Source of the DNA: a virus
DNA: 48,437 bases
IMG/VR virus record: IMGVR_UViG_3300025383_000037
Span: 1 to 48,437 of that record
Strand: one strand, 5' to 3'
Every line of letters starts with the position of its first letter. Within the stretch, counting starts at the first letter, position 1. Shown here one piece after another: positions 24,685 through 29,907 of this stretch. Position numbers and translations under genes: made by a program. The notes beneath the pieces were generated by a model. It was given only the letters and a program-made list of their open reading frames with translations. It was not told the origin of the DNA and made no database searches.

Positions 24685-25410
24685 ATGACAAATAAAGATT
24701 TAGAATTTCACCAAGTATTTGAAAAATACGATGGTTTTAAAAATGATAATCACGAAAAAATGCTTAAATTGCCAAAAACATCAGAGCATGTGCCAACAGG
24801 AATGTGCGAAATTGAAATGCCTAATCCTGCGGATGATTCAATAATTGTAATTCATTTACCTACAACCGGCGGGCATTTTTTATGCAAACTACTTAGTTGC
24901 AATCCATCGTTAAGTGGTGATAATTTTGTAAATGAAATCTATAATATTTACGGAACTGATCGTGCTTATTGGGGTTCATATAGCTATATACATCATCCTA
25001 CTATTTGTAGTTTGCATACAAGAGATGTTGATTTTGAAACAATTTTAAATTATAAAAAAGTAATTTTGGTTGAATATACAGGTTCAGATGAAGAAAGAAT
25101 TTTGGTGCAAAATAGATTAAAACATCTACAGGGTAACTCTATGACGAATAGAGCATTTGCTGCACTCCAAATAAAACATAATAAAATTCTTAGAGAATTT
25201 TTAGCTGAAAACCATAAAACATATCACAGTTTTCCTTTTTCTGCATATCTTGATAGTAAAAATTTTGCAAACGAAATCAATAACATTTTTGATTATCTTG
25301 GTTTCTCACATATGGAAGAAAAAACGCTTATAGATTTGCACAAATTTTGGCGAAAAACAAATGCAAAACACCATAAGTTTGTGCAAAAAATTATCAATGA
25401 TATAGTATAG
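24685..25410 (+). CDS. Putative P-loop/sulfotransferase-like protein
   Basis: A 241-residue protein of uncertain family. IIVIHLPTTGGHFLCKLLSCNP near residues 47-68 (in two parts) resembles the phosphosulfate-binding loop seen in the sulfotransferase-like proteins at 15368 and 20881, and FDYLGFSHMEE near the end resembles sulfotransferase C-termini. The strand and Arg for the 3'-phosphate are less clear. I chose the ATG at 24685 because TTAAATA ends 5 nt before it, as at other late-type starts; an in-frame ATG at 24658 is possible. A frame reaching back to 24568 runs through the opposite-strand tRNA-Arg and is not credible. It is an isolated plus-strand gene among minus-strand tRNAs. Confidence 0.5.
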   Translation: MTNKDLEFHQVFEKYDGFKNDNHEKMLKLPKTSEHVPTGMCEIEMPNPADDSIIVIHLPTTGGHFLCKLLSCNPSLSGDNFVNEIYNIYGTDRAYWGSYSYIHHPTICSLHTRDVDFETILNYKKVILVEYTGSDEERILVQNRLKHLQGNSMTNRAFAALQIKHNKILREFLAENHKTYHSFPFSAYLDSKNFANEINNIFDYLGFSHMEEKTLIDLHKFWRKTNAKHHKFVQKIINDIV

Positions 25411-25411
25411 T

Positions 25412-25487
25412 TGGAGGACTCTGTGGGGTTCGAACCCACGACAAACTGGTTAAAAGCCAGCTACTCTGCCTACTGAGTTAAGAGTCC
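25412..25487 (-). tRNA. tRNA-Lys (UUU)
   Basis: Minus-strand cloverleaf with acceptor GGACTCT/AGAGTCC, T-loop TTCGAAC and anticodon loop CTTTTAA (anticodon TTT). CCA is encoded. Confidence 0.93.
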
Positions 25488-25587
25488 ATAAATTCAAAGT
25501 CAGTGTGCAGCCCCCATCTATCGCCCACACCGTGACACATCCCATGGCCATTGCCGATTGCTTACTGTGCCTTACCATCTTAAATAT

Positions 25588-25663
25588 TGGTCTCCGTGTC
25601 TGGCGCTGCCCCAGATTCCCCGCAGTCCAAGTGCGGTATTAATCTTACCCTAACTCCACAGAG
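25588..25663 (-). tRNA. tRNA-Pro (UGG), non-canonical T-loop
   Basis: Minus-strand cloverleaf of 76 nt with seven acceptor pairs CTCTGTG/CACGGAG and encoded CCA, anticodon stem CCGCA/TGCGG with loop CTTGGAC (anticodon TGG), and a perfect T-stem TCTGG/CCAGA. The T-loop reads GGCAGCG instead of TTCRANY, and the D-arm GTTA/TAAT is weak. The stems are intact, so the odd loop may be functional. Confidence 0.75.
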
Positions 25664-25669
25664 GTATTT

Positions 25670-25746
25670 TGGAAGCGGCGGGGTGAATTGCACACCCTAT
25701 CTCCAACTTATGAGGATGGTGAGATTTCTGGTTCTCTACAGCCGCA
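25670..25746 (-). tRNA. Atypical tRNA-like gene, anticodon CAU
   Basis: The minus strand has an acceptor core GCGGC/GCCGC with encoded CCA, D-stem GAGA/TCTC with a loop that lacks GG, T-stem GGGTG/CACCC with loop TGCAATT, and an anticodon arm with loop CTCATAA (CAT) and one T-T mismatch. It has a promoter directly upstream. It could be a Met- or Ile2-type tRNA or a decaying one. Confidence 0.6.
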
Positions 25747-25756
25747 ATAATGTTTT

Positions 25757-25785
25757 AATATACATTACATATTAGTTTTTGTCAA
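25757..25785 (-). promoter_or_regulatory. Sigma70-like promoter for the atypical Met/Pro/Lys tRNAs
   Basis: On the minus strand TTGACA is followed after 17 nt by TATATT, about 11 nt before the CAU tRNA-like gene. Confidence 0.7.
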
Positions 25786-26510
25786 GTAGAATTTTTAATA
25801 TATTTTGAAATCAAATAATCATACGTATTTTTGGTCATATTATATTTTTCTCTTATTTGTTTTGGTTTAAGTCCGTTTTCTATATCAAGTTTTATTGATA
25901 AAAAATCATACTTTGTGTCTAACGTTCTCATTTTTTCAGATAGTTTTTTTCTATTTTTTTCATTTGCAAAATAACTTTTTAATGCGTCAGATTTTGATCT
26001 TTTAATTTTTTCTTGTTTTGGTTTAGATAATAATTCTTTTATTTCTTCTAAACTTCTACCATTTCGTAAATATGCTTTTACAGATAGTTTATTTCTGGTT
26101 TCATCTGTAATAGTTCTTTTTTTATTTGCTTCGGATATTTTTTTTCTTGTTTCTTCTGTAATTGGTTTTTGCAAAGCCCTTACTTTTCTAATTTTTAATC
26201 TTGTGTTTTCACTATGTTTTTTACCCTTAAAGTGAGGACCGCCTTCGCCACCAATACCAACATTATAGGTATCTTTTCTATTAACAAATTCTTCTGTTAT
26301 GAGTTCTTTCTCTTTTAAGTTCATTTCAACTTCATTATCAAAAATAAAAAGAACTTCTTTTGTAAAATTTTCTTTGCCGTATTTTTTAATTGCCAATTCT
26401 AACTTTTTACCAGACCCATAATAATTGTCATAGGGGTTTGTAGTTTGATGTTTGCCAATATAAAATTTGTTGTTTATGTTATTTGTAGTTTTGTAGATAG
26501 TGTAATACAT
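25782..26510 (-). CDS. GIY-YIG homing endonuclease with NUMOD-type repeats
   Basis: A 242-residue protein. The start MYYTIYKTTNNINNKFYIGK is the GIY-YIG catalytic motif (here TIYK and FYIGK), with further core text GSGKKLELAIKKYGKENF and a catalytic Glu region. The middle contains HFKGKKHSENTRLKIRK and ITEETRKKISEANKK, which are NUMOD3-type DNA-binding repeats, and the end KPKQIREKYNMTKNTYDYL is a helix-turn-helix. The ATG at 26510 is chosen because the GIY motif begins there and a late-type promoter ends 5 nt before it. It sits inside the tRNA array, the classic target of such mobile genes. Confidence 0.88.
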   Translation of the reverse strand: MYYTIYKTTNNINNKFYIGKHQTTNPYDNYYGSGKKLELAIKKYGKENFTKEVLFIFDNEVEMNLKEKELITEEFVNRKDTYNVGIGGEGGPHFKGKKHSENTRLKIRKVRALQKPITEETRKKISEANKKRTITDETRNKLSVKAYLRNGRSLEEIKELLSKPKQEKIKRSKSDALKSYFANEKNRKKLSEKMRTLDTKYDFLSIKLDIENGLKPKQIREKYNMTKNTYDYLISKYIKNST

Positions 26511-26515
26511 ATACG

Positions 26516-26522
26516 TATTTAT
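26516..26522 (-). promoter_or_regulatory. Late-type promoter ATAAATA, abutting the start codon
   Basis: The minus strand reads GATAAATACGTATATG, so the motif ends 5 nt before the GIY-YIG start codon. No Shine-Dalgarno sequence is present. Confidence 0.6.
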
Positions 26523-26568
26523 CACCAGAGTGCAATTTGTTAAATTATCTCTACCCCGCAATAAATTT

Positions 26569-26657
26569 TGGTGGGACGGGTAGGATTCGAACCTACTCCG
26601 TTTCTTATGTGTGAGGTTTACAGCCCCATGCCCATCCGCCGTCTGAGCAGCCGTCCC
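26569..26657 (-). tRNA. tRNA-Tyr (GUA)
   Basis: Minus-strand cloverleaf with acceptor GGGACGG/CCGTCCC, a long variable arm, T-loop TTCGAAT and anticodon loop CTGTAAA (anticodon GTA). CCA is encoded. Confidence 0.93.
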
Positions 26658-26666
26658 AATATTGTT

Positions 26667-26694
26667 ATAATAGCATATTATATTCTTTTGTCAA
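26667..26694 (-). promoter_or_regulatory. Sigma70-like promoter for tRNA-Tyr
   Basis: On the minus strand TTGACA is followed after 16 nt by TATTAT, 9 nt before tRNA-Tyr. Confidence 0.7.
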
Positions 26695-26703
26695 GCATTA
26701 TTT

Positions 26704-26777
26704 TGGTACCTCGTGGCGGAATTGAACCACCATAATCGGTTCCACAAACCGATGTTCTACCATTGAACTAACGAGGC
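26704..26777 (-). tRNA. tRNA-His (GUG)
   Basis: Minus-strand cloverleaf with acceptor GCCTCGT/ACGAGGT (G1-U72), T-loop TTCAATT, anticodon stem TCGGT/ACCGA and loop TTGTGGA (anticodon GTG). The usual extra G-1:C73 pair of tRNA-His is not seen. CCA is encoded. Confidence 0.9.
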
Positions 26778-26787
26778 TCATATTATT

Positions 26788-26815
26788 AATATAACATGAT
26801 TTTGCAGATTGTCAA
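26788..26815 (-). promoter_or_regulatory. Sigma70-like promoter for tRNA-His
   Basis: On the minus strand TTGACA is followed after 16 nt by TATATT and then AATAATATG, very like the promoters at 28562 and 28877. Confidence 0.7.
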
Positions 26816-26825
26816 GGGAAAAAAT

Positions 26826-26899
26826 TGGAGCGGCTAGCCAGAATCGAACTGGCGAATCTTCGTTGGCAACGAAGCAGGTTACCTCTACATCATAGCCGC
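26826..26899 (-). tRNA. tRNA-Gly (GCC)
   Basis: Minus-strand cloverleaf with acceptor GCGGCTA/TAGCCGC, T-loop TTCGATT, anticodon stem CTTCG/CGAAG and loop TTGCCAA (anticodon GCC). CCA is encoded. Confidence 0.93.
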
Positions 26900-26921
26900 A
26901 TATTATTATATATCTTAAAAT

Positions 26922-26998
26922 TGGCGCACCCTAAAAGATTCGAACTTCTAACCTTCGCTTTCGTAGAGCGACGCTCTGTCCAGTTGAGCTAAGGATGC
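26922..26998 (-). tRNA. tRNA-Arg (ACG)
   Basis: Minus-strand cloverleaf with acceptor GCATCCT/AGGGTGC, T-loop TTCGAAT and anticodon loop CTACGAA (anticodon ACG). CCA is encoded. Confidence 0.92.
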
Positions 26999-27005
26999 AT
27001 TGTAA

Positions 27006-27081
27006 TGGCAGACCGTGAGGGATTTGAACCCCCGACAAAAGGATTAAGAGTCCCCTACTCTACCAACTGAGTTAACGGTCC
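27006..27081 (-). tRNA. tRNA-Lys (CUU)
   Basis: Minus-strand cloverleaf with acceptor GGACCGT/ACGGTCT, T-loop TTCAAAT and anticodon loop CTCTTAA (anticodon CTT). CCA is encoded. It is a second Lys isoacceptor beside tRNA-Lys(UUU) at 25412. Confidence 0.91.
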
Positions 27082-27087
27082 ATGTAT

Positions 27088-27164
27088 TGGTGCTGCTGAC
27101 TATACTCGAAACAGTTTTGTCCACCTTATGAGAGTGGTGCGATATCCGCTACCGCCCCAGCAGC
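27088..27164 (-). tRNA. tRNA-Met or tRNA-Ile2 (CAU)
   Basis: Minus-strand cloverleaf with acceptor GCTGCTG/CAGCAGC, T-stem ACTGT/ATAGT with loop TTCGAGT, anticodon stem CCACT/GGTGG and loop CTCATAA (anticodon CAT). CCA is encoded. Met and lysidine-type Ile cannot be separated by eye. Confidence 0.88.
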
Positions 27165-27169
27165 ATTAT

Positions 27170-27244
27170 TGGTTGGCATGGTTGGAATTGAACCAACGAC
27201 TCCAGTCTTATCAGGACTGTACTCTACCTCTGAGTTACACGCCA
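27170..27244 (-). tRNA. tRNA-Ile (GAU)
   Basis: Minus-strand cloverleaf with acceptor TGGCGTG/CATGCCA, T-loop TTCAATT, anticodon stem CAGTC/GACTG and loop CTGATAA (anticodon GAT). CCA is encoded. Confidence 0.92.
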
Positions 27245-27251
27245 GTAAAAT

Positions 27252-27328
27252 TGGTGCTCCCTATGGGATTCGAACCCATGATCTGCGCCGTGAAAGGGCG
27301 TTATCCTTGACCGCTAGACGAAGGGAGC
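27252..27328 (-). tRNA. tRNA-Glu (UUC)
   Basis: Minus-strand cloverleaf with acceptor GCTCCCT/AGGGAGC, T-loop TTCGAAT and anticodon loop CTTTCAC (anticodon TTC). CCA is encoded. Confidence 0.92.
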
Positions 27329-27333
27329 ATAAT

Positions 27334-27403
27334 TGGAGCAAGGGCTTGGGAATCGAACCCAACTTATTTTTTAGTTAGAGCAAACCATACTCAATACCCC
27401 AGC
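27334..27403 (-). pseudogene. Degenerate tRNA
   Basis: The minus strand keeps an intact T-arm (TTGGG, loop TTCGATT, CCCAA), an encoded CCA and a mostly paired acceptor (GCTGGGG/CCCTTGC). The anticodon arm is replaced by an A-rich stretch (CTAAAAAATAAG) with no proper 7-nt loop or U33, and the variable region is missing. It is best read as a decayed tRNA between tRNA-Glu and tRNA-Asp. Confidence 0.6.
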
Positions 27404-27413
27404 ATGATTAGTT

Positions 27414-27488
27414 TGGCGACTCCAAGGGGGATCGAACCCCTATCCCCTGATAGACAGTCAAGGATAATAGCCATTATAAGATGGAGCC
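27414..27488 (-). tRNA. tRNA-Asp (GUC)
   Basis: Minus-strand cloverleaf with acceptor GGCTCCA/TGGAGTC, T-loop TTCGATC, anticodon stem CTTGA/TCAGG and loop CTGTCTA (anticodon GTC). CCA is encoded. Confidence 0.92.
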
Positions 27489-27653
27489 TTTTGTTTTTAT
27501 TTCAATAAAGTAGCTTCGTTTATCATAGTATAGACCATCAGGTTTGTCTTTTACTTCTTTGAAGAACCACCAGTGTTGTAAATTAGGGAAACCGCCCCAT
27601 TCCTCTTTTGAATATATGGTGTATGTCTTTGTTAAAGTATGCAGACCGCCCAT
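27474..27653 (-). CDS. Small protein with unclear start
   Basis: A minus-strand frame with good protein character (EEWGGFPNLQHWWFFKEV, then PDGLYYDKRSYFIEI) ends inside the 5' part of tRNA-Asp. The first in-frame ATG, at 27653, gives 59 residues but has no ribosome site. The frame stays open to about 27735 (QDATGLYLETTDGRIDITVY), where AGGAG precedes an ATG in another frame that stops after six codons. The gene may have lost its start by a frameshift, or use a non-ATG start. Function is unknown. Confidence 0.5.
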   Translation of the reverse strand: MGGLHTLTKTYTIYSKEEWGGFPNLQHWWFFKEVKDKPDGLYYDKRSYFIEIKTKGSIL

Positions 27654-27736
27654 TACATAAACTGTAATATCAATGCGCCCATCTGTTGTTTCTAGATACA
27701 GTCCCGTAGCATCTTGGTTACTCCTATTATAAAAAA

Positions 27737-27812
27737 TGGTGCAAGGTCTAAGGATCGAACTCAGTTCTTTGGTGCTTCAAACCAACGCAATTACCAAACT
27801 TGCTCACCTTGC
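27737..27812 (-). tRNA. tRNA-Phe (GAA)
   Basis: Minus-strand cloverleaf with acceptor GCAAGGT/ACCTTGC, T-loop TTCGATC, anticodon stem TTGGT/ACCAA and loop TTGAAGC (anticodon GAA). CCA is encoded. Confidence 0.9.
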
Positions 27813-27820
27813 ATTAAAGT

Positions 27821-27897
27821 TGGAGGGGAAGATGGGACTCGAACCCACATAAACAGGTTTTGCAGACCTTGTAGTAACCATTCCTACGCACTTCCCC
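27821..27897 (-). tRNA. tRNA-Cys (GCA)
   Basis: Minus-strand cloverleaf with acceptor GGGGAAG/CTTCCCC, T-loop TTCGAGT and anticodon loop CTGCAAA (anticodon GCA). CCA is encoded. Confidence 0.92.
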
Positions 27898-27899
27898 AA

Positions 27900-28532
27900 T
27901 TATAGTGTATCTACGAACTCACGTAGTAGAGCATGATGATGACCACCATGATAAAACTGTGGCATATACTGCCATGTATCATACCAGTAGGCTTGGCTCT
28001 CAGGATGACAGCCGATGATACCTACATTGCCTTGGCGAATAGCCATAGCATCGCCGTTAGCATAGGTAGCAACAGTCTCAAACTTACGCTTATTGCCAAC
28101 CAATGCACAGCCATCATAGAAATACATGGCTTCCTTATCACCGTTCCACTCTACTTCTACCACAGTGCCGTATGGACGAGCCGTGCAAGCCCGTGGGCGG
28201 CGAATATACTGAACAGCATCCACACCATCAAGAAGGTTGAAGTAGTGGCTACCAGCCCAGTAAGCGCCCATGCAGATGCCAAGATACTTGCCACCGTGCG
28301 CTACGAAGTCTTGGATCATCTCTACCTTGTTGCCAAGCAGATGGTCAAACGTGCCGCTATCACCGATACCGCCAGGAAAGGCTACGATGTCAGCCTCGCC
28401 CAAGATAGCGCCAAAGTCATCATCTACCCGAAAGGTCTCAACATCGTAGGCACCACTTAGGGCGGCAATAATGCCGTTTGTGGAGTCACGGGAGCATTGT
28501 GGGTGATGGGAAAATAGGGCAATCTTGCGCAT
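27900..28532 (-). CDS. Class I glutamine amidotransferase-like (BPL_N type)
   Basis: A 210-residue protein with the class I glutamine amidotransferase fold: VAFPGGIGDSG near residue 50, the nucleophile elbow LGICMGAYWAG with Cys87, and GCHPES with His176 and Glu178. The overall pattern matches the BPL_N family, named after the N-terminal domain of a yeast biotin ligase, whose activity is poorly known. Base composition is clearly richer in G and C than all neighbours (one 60-base stretch near 28141 is about 63% GC), which suggests recent transfer. It has its own sigma70-like promoter and a CAGGAG ribosome site. Confidence 0.82.
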   Translation of the reverse strand: MRKIALFSHHPQCSRDSTNGIIAALSGAYDVETFRVDDDFGAILGEADIVAFPGGIGDSGTFDHLLGNKVEMIQDFVAHGGKYLGICMGAYWAGSHYFNLLDGVDAVQYIRRPRACTARPYGTVVEVEWNGDKEAMYFYDGCALVGNKRKFETVATYANGDAMAIRQGNVGIIGCHPESQAYWYDTWQYMPQFYHGGHHHALLREFVDTL

Positions 28533-28561
28533 ATAATTCTCCTGAACTGCGGTATATTACT

Positions 28562-28589
28562 AATATAACACAGTTAAAATTGTTGTCAA
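28562..28589 (-). promoter_or_regulatory. Sigma70-like promoter of the amidotransferase gene
   Basis: On the minus strand TTGACA is followed after 16 nt by TATATT, which continues as TATATTAGTAATAT. The palindrome ATATTAGTAATAT just at the start site is shared with the promoter at 28877. Confidence 0.72.
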
Positions 28590-28600
28590 GTGTTATTTTT

Positions 28601-28647
28601 TTGACAGGTTTGCCAATATTTTGACAGGAAATCTTAATTTTTTGACA
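28601..28647 (+). repeat. Three TTTTGACA direct repeats at 20-21 bp spacing
   Basis: TTGACA occurs on the plus strand at 28601, 28621 and 28642, each preceded by a T-run and the first two followed by GG. The spacing equals two helical turns. It overlaps the 3' end of the 78-residue gene and lies just beyond the amidotransferase promoter. Confidence 0.6.
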
Positions 28648-28870
28648 CTTTTTGATACTGTTCATACCAGAATTTGGATGAAATTCGCAGTTTTTGGTTG
28701 CTTTCACGCACATATTCTAGCAGTGCTTTGGCAAGTATTTGCTGTTCATTGCGCCAATCATAGTTAGGCTCACTTGCCATTTTTTCAGTAAGGTCAATTA
28801 CCATGTCAATATAAGGACAGGTATCGCTTGGAATGACAGGTTTGTTAAGCGGTTTTGATGCTCTAGCCAT
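28634..28870 (-). CDS. Small protein, probably leaderless mRNA
   Basis: A 78-residue protein of unknown function (starts ARASKPLNKPVIPSDTCPYI, ends YEQYQKVSKN), predicted mostly helical and charged. The ATG lies 6 nt after the -10 box of a strong sigma70-like promoter and there is no Shine-Dalgarno sequence, so transcription should start at the ATG itself. It is an early-type gene by promoter class and lies between the amidotransferase gene and tRNA-Trp. Confidence 0.65.
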   Translation of the reverse strand: MARASKPLNKPVIPSDTCPYIDMVIDLTEKMASEPNYDWRNEQQILAKALLEYVRESNQKLRISSKFWYEQYQKVSKN

Positions 28871-28876
28871 ATTACT

Positions 28877-28904
28877 AATATATCATATTTTTTAAGGTTG
28901 TCAA
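28877..28904 (-). promoter_or_regulatory. Sigma70-like promoter abutting the start codon
   Basis: On the minus strand TTGACA, 16 nt, TATATT, then six bases (AGTAAT) and ATG. The predicted +1 is the A of the ATG at 28870. Confidence 0.72.
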
Positions 28905-28912
28905 GAGAAAAA

Positions 28913-28986
28913 TGGCATCCCGTGTAGGAGTTGAACCCACGCCTAGACTTTTGGAGAGTCCCGTGCTACCGTAACACTTACGAGAT
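28913..28986 (-). tRNA. tRNA-Trp (CCA)
   Basis: Minus-strand cloverleaf with acceptor ATCTCGT/ACGGGAT, T-loop TTCAACT, anticodon stem GGACT/AGTCT and loop CTCCAAA (anticodon CCA). The 3' CCA is encoded. Confidence 0.92.
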
Positions 28987-28993
28987 TTAAAAA

Positions 28994-29157
28994 GTTGTTA
29001 CGCTTATACAAGATACACAAACCATGGGAATCGAACCCAACCTCAGATTGCCGTCCACCACAATCGTAGCGACCTGACGCACCTTCTCACCAGACTATCT
29101 GTTTATAGTTTCGGTTAATTACTCCGCACTATTAGTCTCTTGTATAAGCGAAACAAC
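28994..29157 (-). ncRNA. Structured RNA candidate with a 20-bp closing helix
   Basis: Arms 28994-29013 and 29138-29157 are complementary over 19 of 20 positions. Inside, on the minus strand, are a perfect hairpin ACTAT/ATAGT (29094-29109), a GTCGCTAC/GTGGT-GAC stem around 29050-29075, and a tRNA-like T-arm GGGTTCGATTCCC (about 29026-29039). No full cloverleaf, tag peptide or CCA end is found, so it is neither a normal tRNA nor a recognisable tmRNA. It lies between tRNA-Trp and a small gene in the same transcript direction. Identity is unknown. Confidence 0.5.
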
Positions 29158-29245
29158 TTTCATTGTTTCAATGCCTTGCTGAAACCACCTGCGTCCATTT
29201 GGAGCCAGTACTAGTCAAGGGTTGCTCTTATGCGTGGGGAGCAAC
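29150..29245 (-). other. Hairpins that compete with the 20-bp helix
   Basis: GAAACAA/TTGTTTC (29150-29169), GTTTCA/TGAAAC (29165-29185) and GTTGCTC/GAGCAAC (29221-29245) form stems on the minus strand. The first uses the same bases as the end of the 20-bp helix, and the second uses the partner of the first, so they exclude one another. This looks like a switchable leader or processing region. Confidence 0.4.
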
Positions 29246-29260
29246 ATCCCGAAAACTTGT

Positions 29261-29419
29261 TTAATCTTGAACAGTAACCTGAGTCACTGTGGTCTTTTTA
29301 TCTTTTAAGTTAGCCTTAATATTCTTCTTCAAGGCTTTCTCAAATAATTCTTTTTCTTTCTTGGTATCATGCGATAGAATTGCATCATACATCTTTCTTA
29401 ACAACTTTGGCCATTTCAT
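29261..29419 (-). CDS. Small basic protein, 52 residues
   Basis: The frame starts MKWPKLLRKMYDAILSHDT and continues as a Lys-rich helix (KKEKELFEKALKKNIKANLK), ending TVTQVTVQD. AAGGAG lies 8 nt before the ATG, a strong ribosome site, so it is very likely translated. It lies just downstream of an intrinsic terminator and upstream of the structured RNA region. Function is unknown; the charge suggests a nucleic-acid or membrane partner. Confidence 0.65.
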   Translation of the reverse strand: MKWPKLLRKMYDAILSHDTKKEKELFEKALKKNIKANLKDKKTTVTQVTVQD

Positions 29420-29436
29420 GTACCCTACTCCTTAAT

Positions 29437-29467
29437 AAAAAACCCCCGAAACTTTCGTTTCAGGGGC
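29437..29467 (-). terminator. Intrinsic terminator
   Basis: On the minus strand GCCCCTGAAAC-GAAA-GTTTCGGGG is followed by a T-run. It is a clear rho-independent terminator placed after the 26-residue frame and before the 52-residue gene, so it may act as an attenuator for the genes beyond it. Confidence 0.82.
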
Positions 29468-29495
29468 TAAGTGCATACTCTAATGTGCGATCACA

Positions 29496-29576
29496 TTAGG
29501 CACACGCCCCTCCATTCCAGAAACCTTCTGGCATGCGGCAAATGTTATAATCATAATGTTTAGGCGTGTTAATCAT
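29496..29576 (-). CDS. Possible 26-residue leader peptide
   Basis: The short frame MINTPKHYDYNICRMPEGFW ends NGGACA. Its stop lies in an 8-bp perfect hairpin (CTAATGTG/CACATTAG, 29480-29499), followed by the terminator at 29437-29467. A sigma70-like promoter lies just upstream and GAGAGCAACT precedes the ATG. The peptide, hairpin and terminator order recalls an attenuator, but a plain tiny gene is also possible. Confidence 0.4.
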   Translation of the reverse strand: MINTPKHYDYNICRMPEGFWNGGACA

Positions 29577-29599
29577 AGTTGCTCTCAATTTGTATTCTA

Positions 29600-29628
29600 T
29601 TTATATATCATAATAATATATTTGTCAA
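29600..29628 (-). promoter_or_regulatory. Sigma70-like promoter of the leader/structured RNA transcript
   Basis: On the minus strand TTGACA is followed after 17 nt by TATAAA, about 24 nt before the 26-residue frame. Confidence 0.65.
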
Positions 29629-29637
29629 GAACTTTTT

Positions 29638-29856
29638 TTATGCAATATTTAGAGTAGTTTTAGCAGCACTAACTGCATCTGCAATGTTTGTTGCACTGCC
29701 ATCTAAACTGTTAAGCAAATTGTTTAGAACCGTAATTTCAGCACTGATTGCTGCTAGTTCATTTTGTTTAACTGCAAGTTCTAAAGTGATAGCAGAAATA
29801 GATGCCTTTAGGCTATCACTAATAGTTTGAATGTTTGCAATTTCGTCAGTAGTCAT
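29638..29856 (-). CDS. Small helical coiled-coil protein
   Basis: A 72-residue protein of unknown function. From TTDEIANIQTISDSLKASIS to its end it shows heptad-like hydrophobic spacing with many Ala, Ile and Leu, as in short coiled-coil virion or chaperone proteins. AGGAG lies 8 nt before the ATG and a CTAAATA late-type motif lies further upstream, which suggests late expression. Confidence 0.65.
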   Translation of the reverse strand: MTTDEIANIQTISDSLKASISAITLELAVKQNELAAISAEITVLNNLLNSLDGSATNIADAVSAAKTTLNIA

Positions 29857-29887
29857 TTGGGTAACTCCTAGTGGTTGATATTAAATC

Positions 29888-29894
29888 TATTTAG
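29888..29894 (-). promoter_or_regulatory. Late-type promoter CTAAATA, minus strand
   Basis: CTAAATA on the minus strand, 31 nt before the ATG at 29856, followed by a TAGGAG ribosome site. Confidence 0.45.
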
Positions 29895-29907
29895 GAAATA
29901 CGAACTG

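Noticed and set aside
27128-27378. Plus-strand frames with text such as GIEPTTPVLS and MGFEPM
   Set aside because: These are the usual false frames on the antisense strand of tRNA genes; the text is the T-loop read backwards.
27933-28460. Plus-strand frame of 175 codons opposite the amidotransferase-like gene
   Set aside because: The minus-strand gene has clear catalytic motifs and a ribosome site; the antisense frame has neither.
29050-29157. Hammerhead ribozyme
   Set aside because: CCGAAAC followed by a stem and GTC looks like part of a hammerhead, but the CUGAUGA box is missing in the right place.
28994-29260. tmRNA
   Set aside because: A T-arm-like segment is present, but there is no tag reading frame, no CCA end and no convincing tRNA 5' half.
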